64,000 nt of DNA. Source: Caldilinea sp. CFX5. GTDB taxonomy: Bacteria > Chloroflexota > Anaerolineae > Caldilineales > Caldilineaceae. A program made the position numbers and the translations under genes. This document shows positions 25,470 through 33,917 of this stretch, in pieces. Numbering within the stretch: position 1 is the stretch's first letter; the number at the start of each line of letters is the position of its first letter. The notes beneath the pieces were generated by a model. The model saw nothing but the letters and a program-made list of their open reading frames with translations. It made no database searches and was not told where the DNA came from. The stretch spans positions 186,001-250,000 of the forward strand of contig QWII01000046.1 of NCBI GenBank assembly GCA_021405325.1. The letters are read 5' to 3'.

Positions 25470-26036
25470 ATGATCGCCGTAATAGACAACTACGACAGTT
25501 TCACCTACAATTTAGTACAGTTTCTGGGCGAGATCGGCGCACAGGATATTCGGGTCTGGCGCAATGACGCCATTGATGTGGAAGAACTGGCCGAACTGAA
25601 GCCGACCCATATCGTTGTCAGCCCAGGGCCGGGGACGCCGGAGAAAGATAGCGGCATCAGCAACGATGTCATCCGCATTTTGGGCGAGACGACGCCGGTC
25701 TTGGGCGTCTGTCTGGGCCAACAATGTATTGGGCATGTTTTTGGCGGGAAGGTCATTCGGGCGCCACGCTTGATGCACGGCAAGGTCAGCCCGGTGCAGC
25801 ACAATGGACAGGGGATTTTCAAAAATATTCCCAATCCCTTCACGGCGACCCGTTATCACAGCTTGATTGTGGACCAACCATTGCCCGCCGTCCTGGAGGC
25901 AACGGCCCATACGGCTGAAGGTGAGTTGATGGGCTTGCGCCACAAGACGTTGCCGATCTATGGCGTGCAATTTCACCCGGAAAGTATCTTGACCGAATAT
26001 GGCAAAGAGATGTTGGCGAATTTCTTGAAAATTTGA
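25470..26036 (+). CDS. trpG: Anthranilate synthase component II (glutamine amidotransferase)
   Basis: 188 residues, the standard length. It provides ammonia from glutamine to TrpE. The class I amidotransferase triad is visible: nucleophile Cys in [16 protein letters not shown], and His-Glu in [14 protein letters not shown]. The N-terminus [20 protein letters not shown] is typical. AAGGAG precedes ATG 25470. The downstream phosphotransferase begins 1 nt after its stop, so translation is probably coupled. Confidence 0.96.
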   Translation: MIAVIDNYDSFTYNLVQFLGEIGAQDIRVWRNDAIDVEELAELKPTHIVVSPGPGTPEKDSGISNDVIRILGETTPVLGVCLGQQCIGHVFGGKVIRAPRLMHGKVSPVQHNGQGIFKNIPNPFTATRYHSLIVDQPLPAVLEATAHTAEGELMGLRHKTLPIYGVQFHPESILTEYGKEMLANFLKI

Positions 26037-26037
26037 T

Positions 26038-27072
26038 ATGGACGAACTCACAACGGCAATCCACACCTACCTGACCACCGCGCCGATCAGCAATTTCTTG
26101 CAACGCGATGTGGCGATGCTGGAACATTGGGAGGGCAGCAACAACCTGCTCTGGCGGGTCAATAGCGGCGGGCAGGAGGCGGTGGTCAAGCTCTATCTGG
26201 ACGCCGGGCAGGCGCGCGGGCGCCGGCAGTTTGATGGACAACAGCTTTTCAGCCCGCTTGGCCTGGCGCCGCCACCGCTCTGGTTTGACCGCTATCCGGC
26301 CGGCTTGTCGCGGCAAGTGTTGGTCTATCGTTGGGCGCCGGGTGATCTGTTGAACCCTGCTGATGCCACACAATTGCTGGCGTTGGCGCAAAGCGTGGCG
26401 CAAGTTCACAATTATCCACTGACCGACGTGCGCCGCTTTTGTCCCAATCCGGTAAATCTGGATTATTTCTGGAAGGTGTGGCAAGGGGGTCTACCGACGT
26501 TATACCGGTGGCTTGCGGCGCAAGGCGCAGCGGCACTGCAAGCGATCCTGGCGCAGCTTGCCGCCGCTGGTGATTTACTAGTGCAGGCGGCATTACCTTT
26601 GTGGGCCAACACCCCGGCGACGCCAGTGCATGGCGATCTAAAGTTGGAAAATTGTCTCAACTCCTTTGGTGCGGCGCTCTTGCTCGACTGGGAAATGTTC
26701 GGGTTGGGCGATCCCTCCTATGAGGTGGCGACCTTTCTCAACCTGAGCAACCAAGTGTTGGATGGCGGGCAGCAGGCCGATTGGTTAGAAAGTTATCTAG
26801 CCTTGGTGGCGCAACCGGGGCTTGACAGCCGTATTGCCGTCTATCGCCGCCTGCTGCCGTTACAAGCCGTCACCTTTCTGCTCGATGGTCTGCGCCAACA
26901 TGCAGGGGAAGATATTGCTTTGTTGCAGCAAAACCAGGCATTTCTAGCCGCGACCCTGGCCGCCGCCATCCAGCAGTGCGTGGCGGCGTTGCAATGTCCC
27001 GTCGGCGACGTAACCACGCCAGTCGATGCCTTGCTCGTTCAGTTGGCGCAACCAACGACGGAAGCAGGTTGA
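26038..27072 (+). CDS. Aminoglycoside/choline-kinase-like phosphotransferase
   Basis: 344 residues of the APH fold. The catalytic loop HGDLKLENCL and the Mg-binding LLDWEMFGLGDPSYEVA are intact, and the N-lobe lysine is in EAVVKLYLDAG. Family members phosphorylate small hydroxylated compounds such as aminoglycosides, choline, homoserine or methylthioribose. Nothing here shows which. It begins 1 nt after the trpG stop and ends 1 nt before the GTG of the TauE-like remnant, so it is firmly in the trp transcript. Confidence 0.8.
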   Translation: MDELTTAIHTYLTTAPISNFLQRDVAMLEHWEGSNNLLWRVNSGGQEAVVKLYLDAGQARGRRQFDGQQLFSPLGLAPPPLWFDRYPAGLSRQVLVYRWAPGDLLNPADATQLLALAQSVAQVHNYPLTDVRRFCPNPVNLDYFWKVWQGGLPTLYRWLAAQGAAALQAILAQLAAAGDLLVQAALPLWANTPATPVHGDLKLENCLNSFGAALLLDWEMFGLGDPSYEVATFLNLSNQVLDGGQQADWLESYLALVAQPGLDSRIAVYRRLLPLQAVTFLLDGLRQHAGEDIALLQQNQAFLAATLAAAIQQCVAALQCPVGDVTTPVDALLVQLAQPTTEAG

Positions 27073-27073
27073 T

Positions 27074-27376
27074 GTGACGCTCTGGTCTATGATCTTGCCA
27101 ACCGTGCTGATTCTCTTTTTATCGGCGCTCATCCGCCAGCTTACCGGCTTTGGTCATGCGTTGCTGGCGATTCCGCTGGTGACGTTGGTGGTGGGCATCC
27201 GCATTGCGTCGCCGCTGGTGACGCTGGCCGCGGTTGTGATTGGGCTGGTGGCTACGCTGCGTTCCTGGCGCATGGTTGAGTATAAGAGTCTCTGGCCGCT
27301 GGTGACCGCGTCGATTAACCGTCTCATTTATAGTTTTCTGATACTTACCGGAGCCTTGCTCTTTTTACCAGTGTAA
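27074..27376 (+). pseudogene. Internally deleted TauE/SafE-like membrane protein
   Basis: About 100 residues from GTG 27074. The first 70 resemble the N-terminal helices of TauE/SafE exporters (LSALIRQLTGFGHALLAIP, then VVGIRIASPLVTLAAVVIGL). The last 22 (INRLIYSFLILTGALLFL) resemble the final helix of the family. Full members are about 250 residues, so the middle helices are missing. The sequence stays in frame, which suggests an internal deletion and not simple truncation. It is probably non-functional, though a small membrane protein cannot be excluded. Confidence 0.6.
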
Positions 27377-27425
27377 CCCACCCACTATCGCACTGTCCTT
27401 GATTCGTTCACCCAGAGGGGGAATT

Positions 27426-28463
27426 ATGAGCCAAAGCGCTATTCAACAAGCCATTCATCTGCTCTTCGACCGGCAGGCGCTGACAACTGACCAGGCCGAC
27501 GCCGCCATGACCGAGATCATGAATGGCGAAGCCACCCAAGCCCAGATCGGCGCCTTTCTCGCCGCCTTGCGCATGAAGGGCGAAACCGTCGAAGAGATCA
27601 CCGGCTGCGCCAGCGCCATGAAACGCAGCGCTGTCCAGGTGCGCCCCAACATCGGCGACGCCATGCTGGTCGATGTGGTCGGCACCGGCGGCGATATGTC
27701 GCACACCTTTAACATCAGCACGACGGCGGCCTTTGTCGTGGCGGGACATGGCGTCAAGGTCGCCAAACATGGCAACCGTTCGGTCAGCAGCCGCAGCGGC
27801 GCAGCCGATGTGTTGATGGCCTTGGGCGCTAACATCCAACTGAGCGCCGAGCAATCGGCGGAATGTATTGAGGAGATCGGCTTTACCTTCCTCTTTGCGC
27901 CGGTCTATCATCCGGCCATGAAGTTTGCCATCGGCCCGCGTCGTGAACTGGCGGCGCGCACGGTTTTCAACATTTTGGGGCCGTTAACCAACCCCGCCAA
28001 CGCCACCAATCTGCACATCGGCGTCTATGACCCGGCGCTGACCGAACCAATGGCGCAAGTCTTGGGCCAGATGGGCGCCCGCGCCGCCTTTGTCGTCCAC
28101 GGCGCTGATCGCTTGGACGAATTAAGCATCACTGGCACGAATCGCCTCAGCCATTGGCACAATGGAACGGTCAATACATTTGAACTCGACCCAACCGACT
28201 TAGGCTTAAAGCGCGCCACGTTGGCCGATCTGCGCGGTGGTGACGCCACCGAGAACGCCGCCATCACCCGTGGCATCCTGCAAGGGGAGATTCATGGCCC
28301 CAAACGGGACGCCGTCCTGCTCAACGCCGCCGCTGCCCTCAGCACCGAATGTGGCGACTGGGCTGCCGGTCTGCAAGAGGCGCGCGAGAGTATTGACCGT
28401 GGCGCGGCGCTGCGGGTGTTGGACGCGTTTGTGGCAAAAACACAAGGTTTTGTATCGCAGTAA
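27426..28463 (+). CDS. trpD: Anthranilate phosphoribosyltransferase
   Basis: 345 residues from ATG 27426, chosen for its strong site GAGGGGGAATT; the frame is open 27 bp further up. It transfers phosphoribose from PRPP to anthranilate. Signature residues: VGTGGDMSHTFNISTTAAFV (PRPP loop), VAKHGNRSVSSRSGAADVL, and the N-terminal helical domain with LAALRMKGETVEEI. It is followed after 15 bp by hicB. Confidence 0.96.
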   Translation: MSQSAIQQAIHLLFDRQALTTDQADAAMTEIMNGEATQAQIGAFLAALRMKGETVEEITGCASAMKRSAVQVRPNIGDAMLVDVVGTGGDMSHTFNISTTAAFVVAGHGVKVAKHGNRSVSSRSGAADVLMALGANIQLSAEQSAECIEEIGFTFLFAPVYHPAMKFAIGPRRELAARTVFNILGPLTNPANATNLHIGVYDPALTEPMAQVLGQMGARAAFVVHGADRLDELSITGTNRLSHWHNGTVNTFELDPTDLGLKRATLADLRGGDATENAAITRGILQGEIHGPKRDAVLLNAAAALSTECGDWAAGLQEARESIDRGAALRVLDAFVAKTQGFVSQ

Positions 28464-28478
28464 GGTAAAGAGGAAGAG

Positions 28479-28712
28479 ATGATTAAAAAATTTAAAATTG
28501 TTGTTGAAAGACACTCAGATGGTTACGTAGCCTATCCCCTCGGTATTAAAGGGGTGGTTGTTGGTCAGGGCGATTCCTACGAGGAAGCTTTGAATGATGT
28601 CAAATCAGCCATTGCTTTTCACATCGAAACGTTTGGGGCAGAAGTATTAGAGAATGATGAACCCGTCTTAGAAGCATTTGTCGCAGAAACAGGGGTAACT
28701 GTGAATGCCTAA
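28479..28712 (+). CDS. hicB: HicB-family antitoxin
   Basis: 77 residues: KKFKIVVERHSDGYVAYPLG, then VVGQGDSYEEALNDVKSAI, the partial RNase-H-like fold of HicB antitoxins. No long C-terminal DNA-binding domain is present. It overlaps hicA by 8 bp, so translation is coupled. HicB binds and neutralises HicA. It sits between trpD and trpC, both in the same direction, and must be expressed at least partly from the trp transcript. Confidence 0.85.
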   Translation: MIKKFKIVVERHSDGYVAYPLGIKGVVVGQGDSYEEALNDVKSAIAFHIETFGAEVLENDEPVLEAFVAETGVTVNA

Positions 28713-28938
28713 GTTCCCCGTCGATGCACCTATTAATCGAGTCATACGGGCCTTTGAAATTCTAGGCTTTGTGCTGCTGCGCGAGGGTAATCATATTGCT
28801 ATGTTGCGTGACAATGGTGATGGCACGCGCACACCACTTACCGTTCCTACTCATCGCACAATTAAAAGTTCGACCTTGCGTAGCATCTTAACACAATCAG
28901 GGATCGCGCGCGAGGAATTTTTGAAAGCGTACGAATAA
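28705..28938 (+). CDS. hicA: HicA-family mRNA interferase toxin
   Basis: 77 residues. The double-stranded-RNA-binding-like fold with the active His is seen in GFVLLREGNHIAML (HicA usually has GSH; here NH). Next comes LTVPTHRTIKSSTLRSIL and a C-terminal EEFLKAYE. Known HicA toxins cleave mRNA and are held by HicB. The gene order here is hicB then hicA. trpC starts only 2 nt after its stop, so the module is spliced cleanly into the trp operon. Confidence 0.87.
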   Translation: MPKFPVDAPINRVIRAFEILGFVLLREGNHIAMLRDNGDGTRTPLTVPTHRTIKSSTLRSILTQSGIAREEFLKAYE

Positions 28939-28940
28939 GC

Positions 28941-29786
28941 ATGAAACCATCTCAACTCGATATTGCCAAACACAAAGGGGAAGTCCTGGATCAGATCATG
29001 GACTGGAAGCGCGAGGAGGTGCCGGCGCAGATGGCCGAAGCGCCGCTGGCCCAAGTGAAAGCCTTTGCCACGCTTGCGCCCAAACCAATTGATTTTGCCG
29101 GTGCGCTCACTGCCCAGAAGGGCGCCAGTCTGATCGCCGAGGTGAAACGGGCCAGCCCCTCCCGCGGCTTGATTGCCCGCGACTGGGACCCGGAATTGAT
29201 CGGCGAAACTTATGCTCGTAGCGGCGCAGCGGCCATCTCCTGTCTCACCGATGCCAAGTTTTTTCAGGGCAAGCTGGAATATTTGACCGCCATCAAAGAA
29301 CGCTTGCGGGAAATCGGTAAACCCATCCCTGTCCTGCGCAAAGATTTTATCTATCACGAGTATCAGGTCTACGAGGCGCGCATGGCCGGCGCCGACGCCC
29401 TGTTGCTCATTGTCGGCGTCCTTAGCGACACAGAATTGCGCAAACTATATGATCTAACCTATCAGATTGGTCTGCAAGCGCTGGTCGAAGTGCATGACGA
29501 AGCCGAACTGGAACGGGCCTTGGCAATTGACGCCCATGTCATCGGCGTCAACAATCGCGACCTGCGCACCTTTACCGTCGATATTGAAACGACCGGTCGA
29601 TTGCGCACCCAGATTCCCGCCGGTAAAGTTTTGGTGGGTGAAAGCGGCATCCGCAATGAGGAAGATGTCCAGCGCATGGCGGCAATGGGCTGCGATGCGA
29701 TTCTGGTTGGCGAGACGTTCTGCAAACTGCCGCAAAAAGAGCGGGGGGCGAAGGTGCGTGACTTTGTCGAGGCTGGCCGGCTATAA
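28941..29786 (+). CDS. trpC: Indole-3-glycerol phosphate synthase
   Basis: 281 residues, a single-domain TIM barrel. Catalytic Lys and phosphate-binding elements are visible: LIAEVKRASPSRGLI, VLRKDFIYHEYQVYEARMAGAD, EVHDEAELERAL, IGVNNRDLRTF and LVGESGI. It converts CdRP to indole-glycerol phosphate. It starts at ATG 28941, 2 nt after hicA. The operon lacks trpF, trpA and trpB, which must be elsewhere. Its stop overlaps the convergent antitoxin by 6 bp. Confidence 0.96.
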   Translation: MKPSQLDIAKHKGEVLDQIMDWKREEVPAQMAEAPLAQVKAFATLAPKPIDFAGALTAQKGASLIAEVKRASPSRGLIARDWDPELIGETYARSGAAAISCLTDAKFFQGKLEYLTAIKERLREIGKPIPVLRKDFIYHEYQVYEARMAGADALLLIVGVLSDTELRKLYDLTYQIGLQALVEVHDEAELERALAIDAHVIGVNNRDLRTFTVDIETTGRLRTQIPAGKVLVGESGIRNEEDVQRMAAMGCDAILVGETFCKLPQKERGAKVRDFVEAGRL

Positions 29787-30041
29787 TCTTTGCCTTAGTT
29801 GCGCCATCATCTCAACATGAGTGATCCCTTGTTCCCCGGCAAGGTCCATTGCTTCTGCCTCGCTAAGGCTTTGATATAGATCCAGTAAGTTTTTCATCTG
29901 CGTATAGTAAGTCAAGCTCATGATCACACTATCGCCACGCCCGTGACGAGTAAGAAAAACTGGCTGATTATCCTGGTGACAAACAGTAAGAATCTCGTTG
30001 AGACGATTCCGCAGATCAGAGGTAGGGCGAATATGAATCAT
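29781..30041 (-). CDS. Phd/YefM-type antitoxin, no toxin partner seen
   Basis: 86 residues from ATG 30041 (MIHIRPTSDLRNRLNEIL), which has a good site AAGGAG. The frame extends upstream but without similarity. The pattern (prevent-host-death N-terminus, PVFLTRHGRGDSVIMSLTYY, then a charged C-terminal helix) is typical of Phd/YefM antitoxins. A toxin would be expected directly downstream, but there the gene runs into trpC. It is either an orphan antitoxin or a remnant. Confidence 0.8.
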   Translation of the reverse strand: MIHIRPTSDLRNRLNEILTVCHQDNQPVFLTRHGRGDSVIMSLTYYTQMKNLLDLYQSLSEAEAMDLAGEQGITHVEMMAQLRQRL

Positions 30042-30081
30042 AGTAGTCTCCTTGCTGATCGAATCGATTAACTTAATGATA

Positions 30082-30157
30082 GGCCAGACCTGCGGGAAGG
30101 GGCCGGTAGAGATCCGGTCAAAAGTACTGTTCTCAGCCCCTTCCCGCGGGTCTGGCC
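30082..30157. repeat. 22-bp-arm palindrome
   Basis: GGCCAGACCTGCGGGAAGG at 30082 pairs with its inverse ending at 30157, with one mismatch in 22. It lies between the divergent antitoxin and decarboxylase genes, so here it is upstream of both and not at a gene end. Confidence 0.75.
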
Positions 30158-30236
30158 GGCTCCTACGCCAGTGCTGATAGAAGCATAACAAATTAATGTG
30201 ACTCTGCAAATCAACCACTATGACTGTAGGGATACC

Positions 30237-31688
30237 ATGACCGAACTTCAATCCTACCACATGACCCCCGATGAATTCCGCCGACATGGCCACGCCGTCA
30301 TCGACTGGATCGCCGACTACATGGAACGGGTCGAGTCTTTTCCGGTCTTGGCACAGGTGAAGCCGGGGGAAATTCGCGCAGCTTTGCCCGCCACTGCACC
30401 GGAACAGGGCGAGGCATTTGACACCATCCTGGCCGATATGGAACGAGTCGTGCTGCCTGGCATTACCCACTGGCAGTCGCCCAACTTCTTTGCCTTCTTC
30501 CCGGCCAACGCCTCCGGCCCGGCGATTCTGGGCGATCTCTTGTCAGCGGGGCTGGGGGTGCAGGGCATGTTGTGGGCCACCAGCCCCGCTTGCACCGAAG
30601 TGGAGACCCATGTTCTTGACTGGCTGGTCGAAATGTTGGATCTGCCGCGCAAGTTTCTCTCCACCAGCACTGGCGGTGGCGTTATCCAGGATTCGGCGTC
30701 GAGCGCTGTGCTGTGCGCGCTCCTGGCCGCACGGGAACGGGCGACCAATTTTGCCAGTAACCAACGGGGCGCCGACGGCAAACTGGTGGTCTACACCTCG
30801 ACCCAAGCCCACTCCTCGATTGAAAAAGCCGCCATGATCGCCGGCATCGGGCGGGACAATGTGCGCCTGATTGAGGTGGATGACGCCTTTGCCATGCAGC
30901 CGGCTCATCTCTCTACCGTCATCGCGCGCGACCGGGCAAACGGGTTGGTTCCCTGTCTGGTGGTGGCGACCGTTGGGACGACCTCCTCCACCGCCATTGA
31001 TCCCCTGCCGGCCATCGGGCGGATTTGCCAAGAACAGGGGTTATGGCTCCATGTCGATGCCGCGCTGGCCGGAACAGCGGCGCTTTGCCCGGAAATGCGC
31101 TGGATACACAATGGTCTGGAACTGGCCGATAGCTACTGTTTCAACCCGCACAAGTGGATGTTTACCAACTTTGATTGCACCGGCTTCTGGGTGGCGGATC
31201 GGGCGGCGTTGATTGGCGCCCTGAGCATTCTACCCGAATACCTGCGCAACCAGGCCACCGAATCGGGCGCGGTGATCGACTACCGTGATTGGCAGGTGTC
31301 ATTGGGGCGGCGTTTTCGGGCGCTCAAGCTCTGGTTTGTCATTCGCCATTATGGGGTGGAAGGGTTGCGCCATCATGTGCGCCGTCATCTGGCGTTGGCC
31401 CAGCAATTTGCCGGCTGGGTGCAAGCTGATGCTGCTTTCGCGTTAGTGGCGCCGGTTCCCCTCAATCTCGTCTGCTTCCGTCACCGGGGCGGCGATGCGG
31501 TCAATCAGCAATTGCTGGATCGCCTCAACCAAAGGGGGCAACTCTACCTGACACACACGCGTTTACATGGTAAACTAACCTTGCGCATGAGCATCGGCCA
31601 AACCCACACCGAAGAACGCCATGTCGCCAATGCCTGGCAGACTATGCGCGCCCTGGCGACAGAGATCGAACGCGGATTGGGCGGATGA
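30237..31688 (+). CDS. Pyridoxal-phosphate-dependent aromatic amino acid decarboxylase
   Basis: 483 residues from ATG 30237 (MTELQSYHMTPDEFRRHG); a GTG at 30198 is in frame but lacks a ribosome site. It is a group II decarboxylase of the DOPA/tryptophan decarboxylase type. The PLP lysine is in NPHKWMFTNFDCTGFWV, the cofactor contact His in TQAHSSIEKAA, and the N-terminal THWQSPNFFAFFPAN is characteristic. It decarboxylates aromatic amino acids to amines. The position beside the trp genes makes tryptophan a reasonable but unproven substrate. The last residues and stop are inside an inverted repeat. Confidence 0.9.
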   Translation: MTELQSYHMTPDEFRRHGHAVIDWIADYMERVESFPVLAQVKPGEIRAALPATAPEQGEAFDTILADMERVVLPGITHWQSPNFFAFFPANASGPAILGDLLSAGLGVQGMLWATSPACTEVETHVLDWLVEMLDLPRKFLSTSTGGGVIQDSASSAVLCALLAARERATNFASNQRGADGKLVVYTSTQAHSSIEKAAMIAGIGRDNVRLIEVDDAFAMQPAHLSTVIARDRANGLVPCLVVATVGTTSSTAIDPLPAIGRICQEQGLWLHVDAALAGTAALCPEMRWIHNGLELADSYCFNPHKWMFTNFDCTGFWVADRAALIGALSILPEYLRNQATESGAVIDYRDWQVSLGRRFRALKLWFVIRHYGVEGLRHHVRRHLALAQQFAGWVQADAAFALVAPVPLNLVCFRHRGGDAVNQQLLDRLNQRGQLYLTHTRLHGKLTLRMSIGQTHTEERHVANAWQTMRALATEIERGLGG

Positions 31689-31738
31689 AACGGATTTTTC
31701 TGATTAGATCCGCCACAATCAGCTTGATCCGCCCAATC
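31675..31738. repeat. Inverted repeat containing the decarboxylase stop
   Basis: GATTGGGCGGAT (31675-31686) pairs exactly with ATCCGCCCAATC (31727-31738). The stop codon TGA (31686-31688) begins at the arm end. Confidence 0.7.
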
Positions 31739-31804
31739 GTTCGACTGCGCTCACGCCGAAGTCCGCATTCCATAAATCGCTTTTATGACAAAAAGGAGTT
31801 GTTT

Positions 31805-32287
31805 ATGCAAGTCCGAGACATTATGAGCAGCCCGGCGCTTACCGTTGGGTTAGCAACAAAAATTCCAGAAATTGCCCGTTTGATGCGTGAACGGCAAATC
31901 AGCAGTTTGCCGGTGGTGGATGAGGCCGGCAAATTGCATGGGTTGATTAGCGAATTGGATCTGATCGAACGCAACGCCCCACTGCGTGAACCGCGCTACC
32001 TGGCCGTCCTCTCCGGCTTGATTCCTGTCAGCCTGGATGAGTACCGCCACTATAAAGACCAGGTGCGTCATGTGCTGGCGGTCAACGCCGAACAGTTAAT
32101 GGATTTAGACCCGCCGACTGTCACCCCCACAACACCAATCGAAGAAGTGATGGCCCAAATGATGGATCCGGCAGTTACCAGCTTGCCCGTGATCGAAGGC
32201 GAGCAAGTGGTCGGTATCATCACCCGCACAGATTTGGTGCGGGTCATTGAGCAGTTGGAGATGGCGTTGGAACAAGAAAAAACATAG
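31805..32287 (+). CDS. Two-CBS-domain protein
   Basis: 160 residues from ATG 31805, with AAGGAG 8 nt upstream. Two CBS motifs: MQVRDIMSSPALTVG with ISSLPVVDEAGKLHGLISE, and a second with AEQLMDLDPPTVTP and VTSLPVIEGEQVVGIITR. A 40-residue insertion lies between the first motif's two halves. CBS pairs bind adenine nucleotides and regulate partners. No effector domain is attached, so it acts in trans on an unknown target. Confidence 0.87.
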   Translation: MQVRDIMSSPALTVGLATKIPEIARLMRERQISSLPVVDEAGKLHGLISELDLIERNAPLREPRYLAVLSGLIPVSLDEYRHYKDQVRHVLAVNAEQLMDLDPPTVTPTTPIEEVMAQMMDPAVTSLPVIEGEQVVGIITRTDLVRVIEQLEMALEQEKT

Positions 32288-32357
32288 CAATAGCGTGATA
32301 GCGCGATTGCGTGATTGCCGCCGACGCCAAATGAGCTTCTAAAAACAACTTTCCGAT

Positions 32358-32420
32358 CCGCTCATGGCGAGTCCGTGACTCGCACCGGTACAGGGCGAGT
32401 CACGGACTCGCCATGAGCGG
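32358..32420. terminator. Perfect 26-bp-arm palindrome between convergent genes
   Basis: 32358-32383 pairs exactly with 32395-32420. It lies between the CBS gene (+) and the P450 (-). It is enclosed by inverted runs of the heptamer GCGATTG (32300-32317) and CAATCGC (32451-32470). Likely bidirectional 3'-end structure. Confidence 0.75.
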
Positions 32421-32475
32421 CAATGATTTCTAGACGGTTGCGAAGCCGCGCAATCGCGCAATCGCGCAATCGACC

Positions 32476-33894
32476 TCACCGCCGTCGCGTCACCGTCATC
32501 GGCAACCCATGACTCGTCCGCAACACAAAGACCGGGTCGGGCTGGACGGGATGGCCGGGACGTAGACGCAGTTGATAGCGCTGGGCCACCGTCGCCAGCA
32601 CCAACTGCGCTTCCATCAATGCAAAGTTATTGCCGATACACTGGCGGGGGCCGGCGCCAAAGGGTAAATAGGCGAACTTGTGCCGGTTGACGCTGCGCTC
32701 CGGCGTGAAGCGTTCGGGGTCAAAGCGCTCCGGCTGCTCCCACCAGCGCGGGTCATAGTGTAGGGTGGCAATCGGCAAGGTGATGCTGGCCTGGGCCGGA
32801 ATCTGATAGCCGCCAACCTCAGCCGCCGCCACACTCTTGCGACTCACGCCCCAGGCCGCGGGGTAGAGGCGCATCGTCTCCTCGATCACCATGCGGTTGT
32901 AGGGCAGATTGGGCAGATCGGCCAGCGTCGGCGTGCGGCCACCCAGCACAGTCGCCAGCTCGGCGTGTAACTTGGTTTCAGCCGCCGGGTGCTGGGAGAG
33001 CAAATAAAAGGCCCAGGTCAAGGTCGTCGCCGTCGTCTCGTGGCCGGCAAAGATGAGCAGCGCCACCTCATTACGCAATTCCTCGTCAGTCATGCCGGCG
33101 CCGGTGTCGGCATCGCGGGCGGCCATGAGCATATCGAGCAAGTCACCTTTCTCTTCTTTATCGGTGCGCATCTGCTCGCTGAGATGCGCACTGGTTCGTT
33201 TCCGTTGCTCAATAATCCCATAAACCGTGCGGTCGAGTGTCGCCAGCGCGGCCTTGAACTGGCGGTTGCGTGACGTTGGCAGCCAGAGCGGCGGTGGGAA
33301 GGGAGTGTTCATACGATAGTTGGTGAACTCGCTCACGCCGGTAAAGGCATCGCCCAACGCACTGGCCGCGCCGAGCAGATCGACGCTAAAGAGCGCCTGT
33401 CCAGCCACACGTAGGGTCACTTTCATCATCTCTTCGTCGATGGATAGCTCCTGGCCGTCGCCCCGCTGCGCCCAGTCGGCCAGCATCGCTTCGGCAGCGG
33501 CGGTCATCAACGTACCGAGGCCGGCCAGCCGTTGGCGGTGAAAAGCCGGCTGCATTAAGCGCCGGCGGCTCAACCAGCTTTCGCCATCCATTGTAAAGAG
33601 GCCGTCGCCCAGAAAGAGCTTGACCACATCGTTGACAAAGGGGTTGCGCACATAGTTGTGATTGTTCTCCACCAGTATCTGGCGCACATAGTCCGGGTGA
33701 CTGATGGTATAGGTGTTGACCCAGAGATAGCGCATACGCAGGACATCGCCATAGTCGCGGGCCATGCGGCGGTAGAGACCGATCCGATCCTGACGAAATT
33801 CCCGCATCAGCCCGAAAAGCGGATGGCTGGGCGGGCTAGGGGGCAGGGGACGGGGGACGGCGGGGTGGGTTGATTGTACAGTTGTGTTGGTCAT
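32476..33894 (-). CDS. Cytochrome P450
   Basis: 472 residues. The heme-thiolate signature is FAYLPFGAGPRQCIGNNFAL; the I-helix oxygen motif is FAGHETTATTLTWAF; the K-helix ExxR is EETMRL. The length and these motifs resemble the soluble CYP102/CYP4-like bacterial group. No reductase domain or ferredoxin gene is adjacent, so electrons come from elsewhere. It starts at ATG 33894. The substrate cannot be read from the sequence; fatty acids or terpenoids are usual for relatives. Confidence 0.93.
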   Translation of the reverse strand: MTNTTVQSTHPAVPRPLPPSPPSHPLFGLMREFRQDRIGLYRRMARDYGDVLRMRYLWVNTYTISHPDYVRQILVENNHNYVRNPFVNDVVKLFLGDGLFTMDGESWLSRRRLMQPAFHRQRLAGLGTLMTAAAEAMLADWAQRGDGQELSIDEEMMKVTLRVAGQALFSVDLLGAASALGDAFTGVSEFTNYRMNTPFPPPLWLPTSRNRQFKAALATLDRTVYGIIEQRKRTSAHLSEQMRTDKEEKGDLLDMLMAARDADTGAGMTDEELRNEVALLIFAGHETTATTLTWAFYLLSQHPAAETKLHAELATVLGGRTPTLADLPNLPYNRMVIEETMRLYPAAWGVSRKSVAAAEVGGYQIPAQASITLPIATLHYDPRWWEQPERFDPERFTPERSVNRHKFAYLPFGAGPRQCIGNNFALMEAQLVLATVAQRYQLRLRPGHPVQPDPVFVLRTSHGLPMTVTRRR

Positions 33895-33917
33895 AATTGT
33901 GTCCTTGCCTAATCACC

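Noticed and set aside
30042..30470. Upstream extension of the antitoxin frame
   Set aside because: The frame is open for 143 more codons, but it crosses the palindrome and the decarboxylase start; the strong AAGGAG site at 30041 decides the start.
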